Shown here: positions 18,798 through 27,113 of the stretch, piece by piece | Layout of the letters: every line of letters begins with the position of its first letter | Numbering within the stretch: the first letter of the stretch is position 1 | Origin: Clostridia bacterium | Lineage (GTDB): Bacteria; Bacillota; Clostridia; Oscillospirales; RGIG577 | Length of the DNA: 52,835 nt | Direction of reading: 5' to 3' | Assembly: GCA_017405765.1 (NCBI GenBank) | Contig: JAFQZS010000009.1 | Coordinates: forward strand, 1 to 52,835 | Position numbers and translations under genes: made by a program | The notes under the pieces: generated by a model | The model's database searches: none | The model's input: the letters and a program-made list of their open reading frames with translations, nothing else | Told to the model about the DNA's origin: nothing

Positions 18798-18837
18798 ATA
18801 ATAATTTAACTTATGGCATGTACCAAATATGGGAGGT
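18798..18837 (-). promoter_or_regulatory. Promoter of the helicase-MoxR-VWA operon with GGTACA operator
   Basis: Minus strand: TTGGTA (18826-18821), 17-bp spacer, TATTAT (18803-18798), then GCAGGGAGG as ribosome binding site before the ATG at 18774. The block ACCTCCCATATTTGGTACAT aligns with ACCTCCCGATTTTGGTGCAT at the CbxX-type promoter. Confidence 0.65.
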
Positions 18838-18851
18838 TGCCTTTGAGCATT

Positions 18852-18883
18852 AAAAAAGGACCGTGAAATCACGATCCTTTTTT
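18852..18883. terminator. Bidirectional terminator hairpin
   Basis: AAAAAAGGA-CCGTGA / TCACGATCCTTTTTT, an almost perfect inverted repeat with A-run and T-run on either side. It would end the WYL regulator transcript before the helicase operon promoter. Confidence 0.7.
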
Positions 18884-18930
18884 GGGTTGTCGGAGTTTTA
18901 GTATGAGACGGTTCTGATATTACGTCAGGT

Positions 18931-19044
18931 TTAAACAAAATAACAAATTGAAGTGAGTTCTTTTTCAACATCCGCATATGCTATTTTGTTCTTCTTGGTG
19001 CCATCCGAGAATACAAACCTAAAACAATTGTCATCTTCGCACAT
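18931..19044 (-). CDS. Possible small protein gene downstream of the WYL regulator
   Basis: A 37-codon frame (MCEDDNCFRFVFSDGTKKNK and so on, ending ICYFV) reads like a real beta-rich peptide. The same frame continues upstream as KDDKERIKV without a start codon. A better start, AAAGG followed by ATG at about 19065, is one base out of frame. The gene may therefore be a slightly longer one with a one-base lesion, or a remnant. Low confidence. Confidence 0.25.
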   Translation of the reverse strand: MCEDDNCFRFVFSDGTKKNKIAYADVEKELTSICYFV

Positions 19045-19104
19045 TACCTTAATGCGCTCTTTATCATCCTTTATTCTCTGTACACTCCTTGTTAGAGTTG
19101 TTAT

Positions 19105-20124
19105 TTATCTGTTCTGCTTTTCCCCAATGTCGGTATCAGACCTCTTCTTATACTTCTCCGAACCGTTCTCCAAAGCCTCTCTCATTCGGTCGCGCAGAGA
19201 TTCCGGCGAAACGATCTCAACATGATCGATATACTGCATAGCCCAGTGTTCCATTGCCATTGGGCTGACTTTTACCGAAACCTTAAGCTGCTTTTCTCCA
19301 TGTTTACTAATACGGATATCCTTGCCAAACCAGTCGATGATCTGATCGATGATGTAGTCTTGTGCGATAAATTCGACCCGTTCCGGTTTGTCGGTGTACA
19401 TATAAGGGAGTGCTGTTGCCAATTCTTTATAATTGATACCGTTTTCATGTCCTTCAACCGAAGTGATCGGAACGAGTTTATCCTCGGTTATGGTCATATT
19501 GGTGATCCGATCGAGGCGGTAATAGGCCATGTTTTTCCAATATTCATTGCGTGCCATAAGATAGTAGCGCTGATTATGCAAAATAAGCTGATAGGGGCTT
19601 GCGTGGTGCGTCCTAGTCTTATGCAGTTTTTTATCTGTGCCGTATTTGTTGTAGTCAAAGCGTATTTGCCGTTTTTGTTCTATGGCTTCATCGATGATCT
19701 CAATATTATAGAAAAGCGCCTGATTCTCGGTTTTATCCCAATCGTTTACCTTATGAATGTGCTTTACATGCGATCTGAAATACATGCTTGAAAGAGAACA
19801 AAGCTTATCGATAAGATCTTTGGAATACTTCGGTGCAATATGTTTGCTTGAAAGCACACCGTCAATAAGGATGCGAAGCTCGGCGTCGGTAAAATCTCGT
19901 TCATCAAGATAACTGCCGGCGCGTCTTGACTCAATTTCAAACCCGGCTTCCCTAAGCAATGAGATATTCCTGCTTATTGCTTTCCTTTCGATAACAATGC
20001 CGTAGTCGCTGTTAAGATAATGTGCAATATCCGCTTGCTTCAGCGGATGATCGTAATCGCTGTATGTCTTAAATATCTGCAGCATGCGTATCAACGCAAG
20101 TTTTTTCGGCTCTAAACTCTCCAT
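19105..20124 (-). CDS. WYL-domain transcriptional regulator
   Basis: 339 residues. N-terminal winged helix-turn-helix (about 10-65: KLALIRMLQIFKTYSD, QADIAHYL, KAISRNISLLREAGFEIE). Central WYL/beta domain with IRFDYNKYG and HASPYQLILHNQRYYLMA, where YQLILHNQRYYL is this protein's version of the WYL core. The C-terminal extension has IDWFGKDI and the final RDRMREAL segment. WYL regulators sense a nucleic-acid-type or other ligand and control DNA-damage or phage-defence genes in several bacteria (for example PafBC). The start ATG follows TTTGGAGG. Its location next to the island and the shared operator at five promoters make it the likely master regulator; this is inference. Confidence 0.85.
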   Translation of the reverse strand: MESLEPKKLALIRMLQIFKTYSDYDHPLKQADIAHYLNSDYGIVIERKAISRNISLLREAGFEIESRRAGSYLDERDFTDAELRILIDGVLSSKHIAPKYSKDLIDKLCSLSSMYFRSHVKHIHKVNDWDKTENQALFYNIEIIDEAIEQKRQIRFDYNKYGTDKKLHKTRTHHASPYQLILHNQRYYLMARNEYWKNMAYYRLDRITNMTITEDKLVPITSVEGHENGINYKELATALPYMYTDKPERVEFIAQDYIIDQIIDWFGKDIRISKHGEKQLKVSVKVSPMAMEHWAMQYIDHVEIVSPESLRDRMREALENGSEKYKKRSDTDIGEKQNR

Positions 20125-20155
20125 GTTGAACCTCCAAATTTATTTTATGCTTGTT

Positions 20156-20184
20156 ATTGTACTATATTTGGTGCATAAAATCAA
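20156..20184 (-). promoter_or_regulatory. WYL regulator promoter with the operator inverted inside the spacer
   Basis: Minus strand: TTGATT (20184-20179), 17-bp spacer, TACAAT (20161-20156), a near-consensus promoter. The spacer contains TTATGCACCAAATAT, the shared ATTTGGTGCATAA element in the opposite orientation to that in the target promoters. Binding here should block the promoter, which suggests autorepression. Confidence 0.6.
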
Positions 20185-20311
20185 GATATGGTTATTAAAT
20201 TATGTTCCGTTTTTGTCGCAAAAGCTAAGATGAATAATATTTATTCCATCAAAATGACAGTATAAACTGTCACTATAGGCTGCAGCGAAACAGTCCCTAA
20301 AAAGCAAGAGA

Positions 20312-20339
20312 CCGAGGCGGCTGAAGACAGTCGCCTCGG
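20312..20339. terminator. Terminator-like hairpin
   Basis: CCGAGGCG / CGCCTCGG arms with a 12-nt loop, flanked by T- and A-rich sequence. It could end a transcript from either side. Confidence 0.55.
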
Positions 20340-20395
20340 TTTCTCGTTTGTGGTAAAATATTAGTGTGAAACAAAAATCACCGCAAAAAGAAAAC

Positions 20396-20433
20396 AAAAA
20401 AGCCGCAGCGATTTTCATTTCGCTGCAGCTTTG
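20396..20433 (-). terminator. Terminator of the cysS-mrnC operon
   Basis: On the minus strand AAAGCTGCAGCG...CGCTGCGGCTTTTTT: a GC stem with an A/T loop and a terminal T-run, starting about 10 bases after the mrnC stop. Confidence 0.8.
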
Positions 20434-20442
20434 TTGATATTT

Positions 20443-20871
20443 TCATAAGTCCATTTTCACGATCTTCATGAACAGCTCGCGTATGCGTTCGTGCTTGCCC
20501 GTGATATAGAGATACCCGAACACCGCCTCGAAGCCCGTCGCCTTCTTATATACTATAACTTCAGTATTCTTCGGCACGGTCGCAGGCTTTGCGTTTCGTC
20601 CCCTGCGGAATACGTCGGCCTCGTCCTCGGTAAGCTCGTCCGCCATCGCGTCGTATATGGCGCTCTGCGCCGCCGCCGAAACGAATCTTTTCGCGCGGCG
20701 GCTCAATATATGCGAAGGCAGGCTTTTTTCGTGTATGAGGTGCTCGCGCACCATCGTTTCATACACGGCGTCGCCTATATACGCAAGCGTCACCGGTGCG
20801 TAATTGCGCGCCTCGGCGTCCGTTTTCGGCGCGTAGAGGGATATGCCTGTTACGCGTTCTCGTATTTCCAC
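20443..20871 (-). CDS. mrnC: Mini-ribonuclease III
   Basis: 142 residues, the usual size. It is an RNase III catalytic domain without the dsRNA-binding domain, used in Firmicutes for 23S rRNA 3' maturation. Hallmarks: LAYIGDAVYE near residue 30 (catalytic Asp), FVSAAAQS, the second half RRGRNAK and the GFEAVFGYLYITG block with its catalytic Glu. The GTG start is preceded by GGAGGGCGTTAA and overlaps the 3' end of cysS, an association common in Firmicutes. Transcription comes from the cysS T-box promoter and ends at the hairpin at 20396-20433. Confidence 0.92.
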   Translation of the reverse strand: MEIRERVTGISLYAPKTDAEARNYAPVTLAYIGDAVYETMVREHLIHEKSLPSHILSRRAKRFVSAAAQSAIYDAMADELTEDEADVFRRGRNAKPATVPKNTEVIVYKKATGFEAVFGYLYITGKHERIRELFMKIVKMDL

Positions 20872-22256
20872 TTAACGCCCTCCTTCGTATCGAGAAGGAT
20901 TATGCCGCGCGATTTCAGCTCGTCTCTTATCTCGTCGGCGCGGGCGAAATTCTTCGCCTTTCTCGCCGCCTGGCGCTCGTCTATAAGCGCCTGTACTTCA
21001 TCGTCTATTGAAGCCGTTTTTTGGGTCACGCCGAGCCCCAAAACGCCGCAAAGCTCGTCGTACATGCTCTTTGCCGCTTCTATGGCAGTTTTGTTTTTCG
21101 TGTCGAGATTCATATAAGTGTTTATCTCGCGCACAAGGTCGAATATCACGCTTATAGCGTCGGCGGTATTAAGATCGTCGTCCATCGCCTCTATAAAGCG
21201 TTCTCTGAATTTTTCAAGGCCGTCTATGAATTCGCGGTCGCGTTCGTCGGGATCTGCGTCCACAGGCGCTTTTAATACGTATTCCATGTTCTCGCGGCAG
21301 TTGTAGAGTCGCTCAAGCGACGCTTTCGCCATCTCTATGGTGTCCGCCGTATAATTTATCGGGCTCTTGTAATGCGCCGAAAGCATAAAGAAGCGTATCG
21401 GCTCGTAGCCGTATTTTTCGGCCACGTCGCGCACGGTGAAGAAGTTCCCTAAAGACTTTGACATCTTCGTATTGTCCACGTTTATATAGCCGTTGTGCAT
21501 CCAGTAATGCGCAAATTCCACGCCGTTTGCAGCTTCCGACTGCGCTATCTCGTTTTCATGGTGCGGGAACACTAGGTCCTTGCCGCCGCAGTGTATGTCT
21601 ATCGTCTTGCCCAAAAATCTGTTTGCCATTGCCGAGCATTCTATGTGCCAGCCGGGACGACCTTTGCCCCACGGGCTGTCCCAGTAGGGCTCTCCGGGCT
21701 TTGCCGCCTTCCAAAGCGCAAAGTCGGCCGGATCGCGCTTTACGTCGGTCACTTCGATCCTTGCGCCCATGTCGAGGTCTTCAAGCGGCTGATGAGACAG
21801 CTTTCCGTATTCTCTGAACTTTCTCGTGCTGTAATATACGTCGCCGCCGCTTGCGTATGCGTAGCCGCGCTCGATAAGCGTACTGACGAGCTCTATTATC
21901 GCGTCTATATTCTCCGTCGCCTTCGGATGCACCGTTGCCGGACGGATGCCGAGTCCCTTCGCATCAATATAATACTCGTCGATATACTTCTTCGCCACCT
22001 CGGCCGAGGAAATGCCCTCTTCGTTGGCCTTTTTTATTATCTTGTCGTCAACGTCCGTGAAATTCTGCACGAATTTAACGCCGTAGCCGCGATATTCAAG
22101 ATATCTGCGCAAAGTGTCGAATATGATGAACGGGCGCGCGTTGCCTATATGGAAAAAGTTATATACCGTAGGACCGCAAGCGTAGATCTTTACTTCGTTT
22201 TTGTCCATCGGCACGAATTCTTCTTTTTGGTTTGTAAGCGTGTTGAATACTTTCAT
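20850..22256 (-). CDS. cysS: Cysteinyl-tRNA synthetase
   Basis: 468 residues, class I aminoacyl-tRNA synthetase that charges tRNA-Cys. It has the N-terminal [18 protein letters not shown] (HIGH-type motif as HIGN), the zinc ligands Cys/His within HIECSAMA and [11 protein letters not shown], and KMSKSLGN. The C-terminal helical region ends with [23 protein letters not shown] is preceded by GGGAGGTATATAA. Expression is controlled by the cysteine T-box leader directly upstream, and mrnC follows with a short overlap. Confidence 0.97.
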   Translation of the reverse strand: MKVFNTLTNQKEEFVPMDKNEVKIYACGPTVYNFFHIGNARPFIIFDTLRRYLEYRGYGVKFVQNFTDVDDKIIKKANEEGISSAEVAKKYIDEYYIDAKGLGIRPATVHPKATENIDAIIELVSTLIERGYAYASGGDVYYSTRKFREYGKLSHQPLEDLDMGARIEVTDVKRDPADFALWKAAKPGEPYWDSPWGKGRPGWHIECSAMANRFLGKTIDIHCGGKDLVFPHHENEIAQSEAANGVEFAHYWMHNGYINVDNTKMSKSLGNFFTVRDVAEKYGYEPIRFFMLSAHYKSPINYTADTIEMAKASLERLYNCRENMEYVLKAPVDADPDERDREFIDGLEKFRERFIEAMDDDLNTADAISVIFDLVREINTYMNLDTKNKTAIEAAKSMYDELCGVLGLGVTQKTASIDDEVQALIDERQAARKAKNFARADEIRDELKSRGIILLDTKEGVKWKYENA

Positions 22257-22279
22257 TTATATACCTCCCTGTGTTTTAA

Positions 22280-22531
22280 TAAAAAAACCGCCTCCGTATA
22301 CACAGAGGCGGCATAAATATACCGCGGTTCCACCCTGATTTATAACTTAAACTTAGGCTAAGACCTGTAACGCGGTCAAACGTGGCGGGCTACTTAAGTT
22401 TCACCCGTCCGGCTCCCGAATGCACTTCACGGACCGCCGAGCCTTTCGCGCCTTTCACCACGCGGGCGCGCTCTCTTTGCAGGCGGCATTGTCCGCTACT
22501 CTTTCGTTCATCGCCTTTTGTCATTATTATG
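22280..22531 (-). promoter_or_regulatory. T-box riboswitch, probably cysteine-specific
   Basis: The minus-strand leader of cysS contains the T-box sequence AGGGTGGAACCGCGG (22336-22322), an early GAACGAAAGAGTAG segment typical of stem I base, and a terminator CCGCCTCTGTGTATACGGAGGCGG followed by seven T (22312-22280). A TGC triplet in GAAGTGCATTCGG is a plausible cysteine specifier codon. Uncharged tRNA-Cys should stabilise the antiterminator and switch cysS-mrnC on. Confidence 0.93.
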
Positions 22532-22537
22532 TATTAA

Positions 22538-22566
22538 AGTATATACGGTTTTTTAAAAAAATGCAA
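22538..22566 (-). promoter_or_regulatory. Promoter of the cysS T-box transcript
   Basis: Minus strand TTGCAT (22566-22561), a 17-bp T6A6-containing spacer, TATACT (22543-22538). It places the transcript start near 22531, just before the T-box stem I. Confidence 0.7.
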
Positions 22567-22569
22567 GCG

Positions 22570-23124
22570 TCACTTTACCATTTTTAAAAGCGCCCTGTTC
22601 TTATAAAGATAATCCACGCCCGACGCCACGGTTATCACAAGCACTATGACGTTCAATACGAGATTTACGCTCACGGGGCCTATACAGAGATGGCGCCAGC
22701 CGAAAATAAGCAGATAAATTATAACTACCATCTGCACGGTAGTCTTTACCTTGCCGAAATAGCTCGCCGCAATAACGCGACCCGAGGCCGCCGCAACGGT
22801 GCGCAGCGCCGTAACGATAAGCTCGCGCGCAATTATCACAGTCACCATCCACGCAGGCGTAAGCGACGCGTCCACGAAGCCTATAAAGGCCGCCGCAACG
22901 AGCAGCTTATCCGCAAGCGGGTCGGCGAACTTGCCGAAGTCGGTCACCTGGTCGTACTTTCTTGCAATATATCCGTCGAGAAAATCCGTCACGGAGGCAA
23001 CAATGAATACGACGCAGGCCGTATAATATGACCATTCCTTCTGCACGAAGAAAAACAGCATAAAAACAGGGATCAGTATTATCCTGAAAAAGGTAATCTT
23101 ATTTGCAGTTGTAATGGTGATCAC
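22570..23124 (-). CDS. pgsA: CDP-diacylglycerol-glycerol-3-phosphate 3-phosphatidyltransferase
   Basis: 184 residues from the chosen GTG. Makes phosphatidylglycerophosphate, the first step to phosphatidylglycerol and cardiolipin, in the membrane. The CDP-alcohol phosphotransferase motif D-G-x2-A-R-x8-G-x3-D-x3-D is present as DGYIARKYDQVTDFGKFADPLAD with one extra residue in the spacing, and four to five hydrophobic helices are visible. The longer ORF start at 23226 would overlap rimO by 68 bases and add a Thr/Pro-rich stretch, so it was rejected. The GTG at 23124 is acceptable; GAGGTGAT just over it is also placed for an unusual ATT start. Commonly found next to rimO and recA in Clostridia, as here. 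Confidence 0.92.
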   Translation of the reverse strand: MITITTANKITFFRIILIPVFMLFFFVQKEWSYYTACVVFIVASVTDFLDGYIARKYDQVTDFGKFADPLADKLLVAAAFIGFVDASLTPAWMVTVIIARELIVTALRTVAAASGRVIAASYFGKVKTTVQMVVIIYLLIFGWRHLCIGPVSVNLVLNVIVLVITVASGVDYLYKNRALLKMVK

Positions 23125-23158
23125 CTCACATTCTGATGCGTCCGGCTTGCGGGACGTT

Positions 23159-24517
23159 TTACTTCCCGCTTTCGTCGGGGGCGTTGTCGGCGTCGCGGCC
23201 GTACAAGTCGTGTTCGTCTGCGTCAAGTATGAGAACGTTCACTATGTCTCCGGGCTTAAGCTCCGAAAGCGAACCGAAATATACGCAGCCGTCAATATCG
23301 GGCGATTCGGCGTAAGTTCGGCCGTAGTAAAGGTTCATCTCGTCGTCAAAGCCGTCCGTCATGACCTCCTCGGTCGTGCCGATGCGTTTACTTAGCTTCT
23401 CTTTCGATATGGCGGCCTGCGCCTCCATCAAGGCTTCGGTGCGCGCCGTCTTTACTTCGTCGGGTATCTGCGCGCGCATATGATAGGCGTCCGTTCCCTC
23501 CATAGGCGAGAACGGGAACGCGCCCAAACGGTCGAATTTTATCTTCTTTACGAACTGCATAAGCGCCTCGAACTCCTCGTCTGTCTCACTCGGAAAGCCC
23601 GTTATGACAGTCGTGCGTATCACCGCGTCGGGAAGAATTCTTCTTATATTGTCGAAAAGAATCTCCAGACGATATGGATTTCCCAGGCGGCTCATCTTTT
23701 TAAGTATGCGCGTCTCCGAATGCTGTATCGGTATGTCGAAGTAATGAACTACCTTGTCGCAGCCGCGTATTATCTTAAGAAGGTCGCCGTGTACCCTTTC
23801 GGGATACATATACTGAAGGCGTATGCGTTTTATGCCGTCTATCTCATTCAAAAGCGGCAGAAGGTCGCGTATTTTATATTCGTTGTAAAGGTCAATGCCG
23901 TATTTCGTCACGTCCTGCGCTACAAGGATTATCTCTTTCACGCCGCGCTCTGCAAGCATCTTCGCTTCCTCGACTATCTCCTCAACGGGGCGGCTTCTGT
24001 ATATGCCTCGTATCTCCGGTATAAGGCAGTAGGAGCAGGTGTTGTCGCATCCGTCGGCTATCTTTATATAGGCGTAATGTCCCGGATTCGTAAGCACGCG
24101 TTCCTTCGAGACGGCGACTTTGTCGTTCTTGTCCTCAAAGCTGTCGTACTGCTCGCCAGCAAAGGCCGCCTTTACGGCGTTTACTATCATGTCGCCGCTT
24201 CCCACGCCCAAGAACGCGTCCACCTCAGGGAACTGCTCTCGTATCTCCGTTTCAAAAAGTTCACAAAGGCAGCCCGACACTACGAGGCCGCGCGCGCTGC
24301 CGCTCTTTTTATATTCCGCCATTTCAAGTATCGTGTCAATGGCTTCTTTCTGCGCTTCCTCTATGAAAGCACACGTATTTATAACTATAACGTCCGCGTC
24401 GGCGGCGTCTCCCACGATCTCAAATCCCGCGCCCTTGATAAGCGCAAGCATGCTTTCAGAATCGCACAGGTTCTTCGGGCATCCGAGCGATACGAGCCCC
24501 ACTCTTATCTTTTCCAT
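23159..24517 (-). CDS. rimO: Ribosomal protein S12 methylthiotransferase RimO
   Basis: 452 residues. Radical SAM enzyme that adds a methylthio group to an aspartate of ribosomal protein S12. N-terminal UPF0004 domain with GLVSLGCPKNLCDSE, NTCAFI and SGCLCE (three cluster cysteines), then the radical SAM motif CDNTCSYC, RSRPVEEIVEEA and TTVITGFPSET, and a C-terminal TRAM domain. The start at M-E-K-I-R-V-G (24517) matches the family; an upstream ATG at 24607 was rejected because it overlaps recX. pgsA follows after 34 bases. Confidence 0.95.
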   Translation of the reverse strand: MEKIRVGLVSLGCPKNLCDSESMLALIKGAGFEIVGDAADADVIVINTCAFIEEAQKEAIDTILEMAEYKKSGSARGLVVSGCLCELFETEIREQFPEVDAFLGVGSGDMIVNAVKAAFAGEQYDSFEDKNDKVAVSKERVLTNPGHYAYIKIADGCDNTCSYCLIPEIRGIYRSRPVEEIVEEAKMLAERGVKEIILVAQDVTKYGIDLYNEYKIRDLLPLLNEIDGIKRIRLQYMYPERVHGDLLKIIRGCDKVVHYFDIPIQHSETRILKKMSRLGNPYRLEILFDNIRRILPDAVIRTTVITGFPSETDEEFEALMQFVKKIKFDRLGAFPFSPMEGTDAYHMRAQIPDEVKTARTEALMEAQAAISKEKLSKRIGTTEEVMTDGFDDEMNLYYGRTYAESPDIDGCVYFGSLSELKPGDIVNVLILDADEHDLYGRDADNAPDESGK

Positions 24518-24539
24518 GACTACCCCCACATCATATTTT

Positions 24540-25154
24540 TTAAAATATTTCCCCCAGCGCTTCGCGTATATCTTTGTATTCGTGGCCCGAACGCAGAAGA
24601 TAAGCAAAGAATTTATCGTAATCCATATCCTTTTCGTTTCTGACGGTCTTTAGCTTCTTTTTCGCAAGCTCAAGCGCTAAGGCCGTCATATCCTCGGGAG
24701 CTTCATTGTCGGCGGCGTCGAGAGCCGCTTCCCGGTCTACGCCCTTTTTCATAAGCTCCATCACTACGCGCCGCCTGCCGTACAGTTTTTTATTATATAA
24801 ATAATACGCAAGCTTTTCGGCATATGCCTTGTCGCTGATAACGCCCTCGTCGGCAAGCTCCTCTACGGCCGCCTCGGCCGCCGCATCGTCAAAGCCTGCC
24901 CGCATAAGGCGTTCGGTGAGCGCCTGCTTTGATTTGTCGGCATGATCGAGAAGATTCAGCGCCTTTTTCTTTGCGGCGCGTATATTCTCGGCCTGTGTGA
25001 CGCGCGCAAGCGTGTCCTCGTCAAGCTCGTCTCCCAAAGAAAGTCCGAACGTATCCCACACCTCGCGGCTCACGCCTATTACGAATCTGCCGTCGGCAAA
25101 TATGTTTCTTCTGTTCGGATCTCCCTTTTGCGGTTCTATCGCTGTGATCATCAT
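24540..25154 (-). CDS. recX: Regulatory protein RecX
   Basis: 204 residues of the RecX type, with three helical repeats (ALNLLDHADKSKQALTERL, GVISDKAYAEKLAYYLYN, GRRRVVMELMKKGV). RecX binds and restrains RecA filaments. It starts 10 bases after the recA stop, the usual operon order. Confidence 0.9.
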   Translation of the reverse strand: MMITAIEPQKGDPNRRNIFADGRFVIGVSREVWDTFGLSLGDELDEDTLARVTQAENIRAAKKKALNLLDHADKSKQALTERLMRAGFDDAAAEAAVEELADEGVISDKAYAEKLAYYLYNKKLYGRRRVVMELMKKGVDREAALDAADNEAPEDMTALALELAKKKLKTVRNEKDMDYDKFFAYLLRSGHEYKDIREALGEIF

Positions 25155-25164
25155 AGCCTAAATC

Positions 25165-26247
25165 TTATTCGTCATCGTCTGCGGAAATATCTACCGATAC
25201 CTCTGCGCCTTTTTTGGATCCCGCCTTCTTTGCGCCCTTTTTGGGCGAAGAAATATTTTTAAGCGCCTCCGGGTCGGCCATTACCTTCTTTTCTATTTCG
25301 GCATAAAGCTCGGGATTGCTCTTTATGTATTCTTTTGCGTTGTCGCGTCCCTGTCCCAGTCTCAGCTCCCCGTAGGAATACCATGAGCCGCCTTTTATAA
25401 CTATGCCCAGTTTCTCCGCAATATCGAGAAGCTCGCCCTCGCGCGAGATGCCCTTGCCGTATATCATATCGAACTCCGCCTCGCGGTACGGAGCCGAGAT
25501 CTTGCTCTTTACTACCTTTACCCTGGTGCGGTTTCCTATTACCTCGCTGCCGCTCTTTATCGGCTCTCCGCGGCGCACGTCAAGACGTACCGACGAGTAA
25601 AATTTAAGCGCCATGCCGCCCGTCGTTACCTCGGGATTGCCGTATACAACGCCGATCTTCTGACGAAGCTGATTTATGAATATCACGGCCACGTTCGCCT
25701 TATTTATGTATCCTGCAAGCTTTTTAAGCGCCTGCGACATCATACGCGCATGTCTGCCCACATGAGTGTCGCCCATGTCGCCGTCAAGCTCTGCATTCGA
25801 TACGAGCGCCGCTACAGAGTCTATCACAATGGCGTCGATGGCGTTCGAGCGCACAAGCGCCTCTACTATCTCAAATGCCTGCTCGCCGCTGTCTGGCTGG
25901 GAAACGAGCAGCGAGTCCATATCAACGCCTATCGCCGACGCATATTCGGGGTCGAGCGCGTGTTCCGCATCGATAAATGCAACTATACCGCCCTGCTTCT
26001 GAGCGGAAGCAAGTATATGCAGCGCAACGGTCGTCTTGCCCGACGATTCGGGACCGTATATCTCGGTTATTCGTCCGCGCGGTATACCGCCTCGCCCCAA
26101 AGCAAGGTCTATGGTAAGCGAGCCCGTGGGTATCACCTCAACGTCCTCCACTCTGTCCTCGCTCATTTTTATTACCGTACCTTTGCCGTATGTCTTGTCA
26201 AGCTGGCTTATTACAGTATCAAGCACCTTCTGTTTATTGGGATCCAT
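25165..26247 (-). CDS. recA: Recombinase RecA
   Basis: 360 residues. Walker A GPESSGKT (about 65-72), Walker B region with VIDSVAALV, the L1/L2 DNA-binding loops around [19 protein letters not shown] and [15 protein letters not shown], and NQLRQKIGV. The C-terminal tail is Lys/Ala-rich and then acidic, as usual. SD GGAGAAAAGAGC precedes ATG. No obvious SOS box was identified in the 29 bases separating it from prmC, so it may be read through from upstream genes or have a promoter inside prmC. Confidence 0.98.
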   Translation of the reverse strand: MDPNKQKVLDTVISQLDKTYGKGTVIKMSEDRVEDVEVIPTGSLTIDLALGRGGIPRGRITEIYGPESSGKTTVALHILASAQKQGGIVAFIDAEHALDPEYASAIGVDMDSLLVSQPDSGEQAFEIVEALVRSNAIDAIVIDSVAALVSNAELDGDMGDTHVGRHARMMSQALKKLAGYINKANVAVIFINQLRQKIGVVYGNPEVTTGGMALKFYSSVRLDVRRGEPIKSGSEVIGNRTRVKVVKSKISAPYREAEFDMIYGKGISREGELLDIAEKLGIVIKGGSWYSYGELRLGQGRDNAKEYIKSNPELYAEIEKKVMADPEALKNISSPKKGAKKAGSKKGAEVSVDISADDDE

Positions 26248-26276
26248 GCTCTTTTCTCCGTTTCATATTATTTTTG

Positions 26277-27113
26277 TCATTCATTGCGCGCGCTGATTAT
26301 CCGCATATTGCCTGACAGATCGGCGTACATGCGCGCATCCTTATATCCGTTTTCGTTAAATATTTTTACTATGCTTTCGCATATCTTTTTTCCGCCGCAT
26401 TCGTCGCCGCTCTCAAAAAGCATAACGCCTCCGTGCGAGAGCGCATCCTTAAAGCGGCGCGTGATCATATTATAGAACATAAGCCCGTCTTCTCCGCCGA
26501 AAAGCGCGAGCGGCGGCTCATGATCCCTGACCTTACGTTCAAGCATATCGCGGTATCCGTCTTTAATATACGGCGGATTCGACACTATAACATCGAAGCT
26601 TTCGGGCGAAAGCTCGAGCGTTCTTACGTCGCCCAGGATAAAATCGGCATTAAGCCCAAGCGCCTGCGAATTTCTTTTTGCAACATTCAGCGCGCCTTCG
26701 GACACGTCGCAAAGCGCGACGCTTGCAAGCGGTCTTTCGTGCGCTATCGAAAGGCCGACGCATCCGCTTCCCGTACAAAGGTCAAGCACGCGGCAGGGCG
26801 CGTCATAAGGTATATGTTCAAGCGCTCGCTCCACAAGCTGCTCCGTTTCCTGACGCGGGATAAGCACATCGGGCGTTACGATAAAATCAAGACCGTAAAA
26901 ACCCCGCCTCCCCGTTATATACGCCGAAGGCTCGCCGTCGGCGCAGCGCCGCACCGCCGAAAAAAAGTCGTCCCTTTTCTTATCCGAAAGCTCGTCGCGG
27001 TATTTACTTATGAGACCCGCCGCATCCGTATTTAAAACATGCATCATAAGCAGGCGCGCGTCCGGCCTTTCCGTAATGCGCTCCGAAAGCGCAAGCGCCT
27101 CTCTTACCGTCAC
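26277..27113 (-). CDS. prmC: Peptide chain release factor N5-glutamine methyltransferase
   Basis: 278 residues. Methylates the GGQ glutamine of release factors RF1/RF2. SAM-binding motif VLDLCTGSGCVGLSIA and the catalytic NPPYIKDGY are present; the N-terminal helical domain includes YITGRRGFYGLDF. GTG start overlaps the DUF1385 stop as GTGA. DUF1385-prmC pairing is common in Clostridia, often with prfA, which is not seen here. Confidence 0.95.
   Translation of the reverse strand: MTVREALALSERITERPDARLLMMHVLNTDAAGLISKYRDELSDKKRDDFFSAVRRCADGEPSAYITGRRGFYGLDFIVTPDVLIPRQETEQLVERALEHIPYDAPCRVLDLCTGSGCVGLSIAHERPLASVALCDVSEGALNVAKRNSQALGLNADFILGDVRTLELSPESFDVIVSNPPYIKDGYRDMLERKVRDHEPPLALFGGEDGLMFYNMITRRFKDALSHGGVMLFESGDECGGKKICESIVKIFNENGYKDARMYADLSGNMRIISARNE

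Larger units (their letters stand above)
20185..20440. other. Boundary region between island and core genes
   Basis: About 250 bases without a gene. It holds a small dyad TGACAGT-ATAA-ACTGTCA (20255-20272) and two terminator-like hairpins listed separately. I see no integrase, tRNA or direct repeat that would mark an attachment site. Confidence 0.5.

Noticed and set aside
20185-20440. Attachment site or integrase at the island's right end
   Set aside because: No integrase gene, tRNA or long direct repeat was found there, so integration by a site-specific element cannot be claimed.
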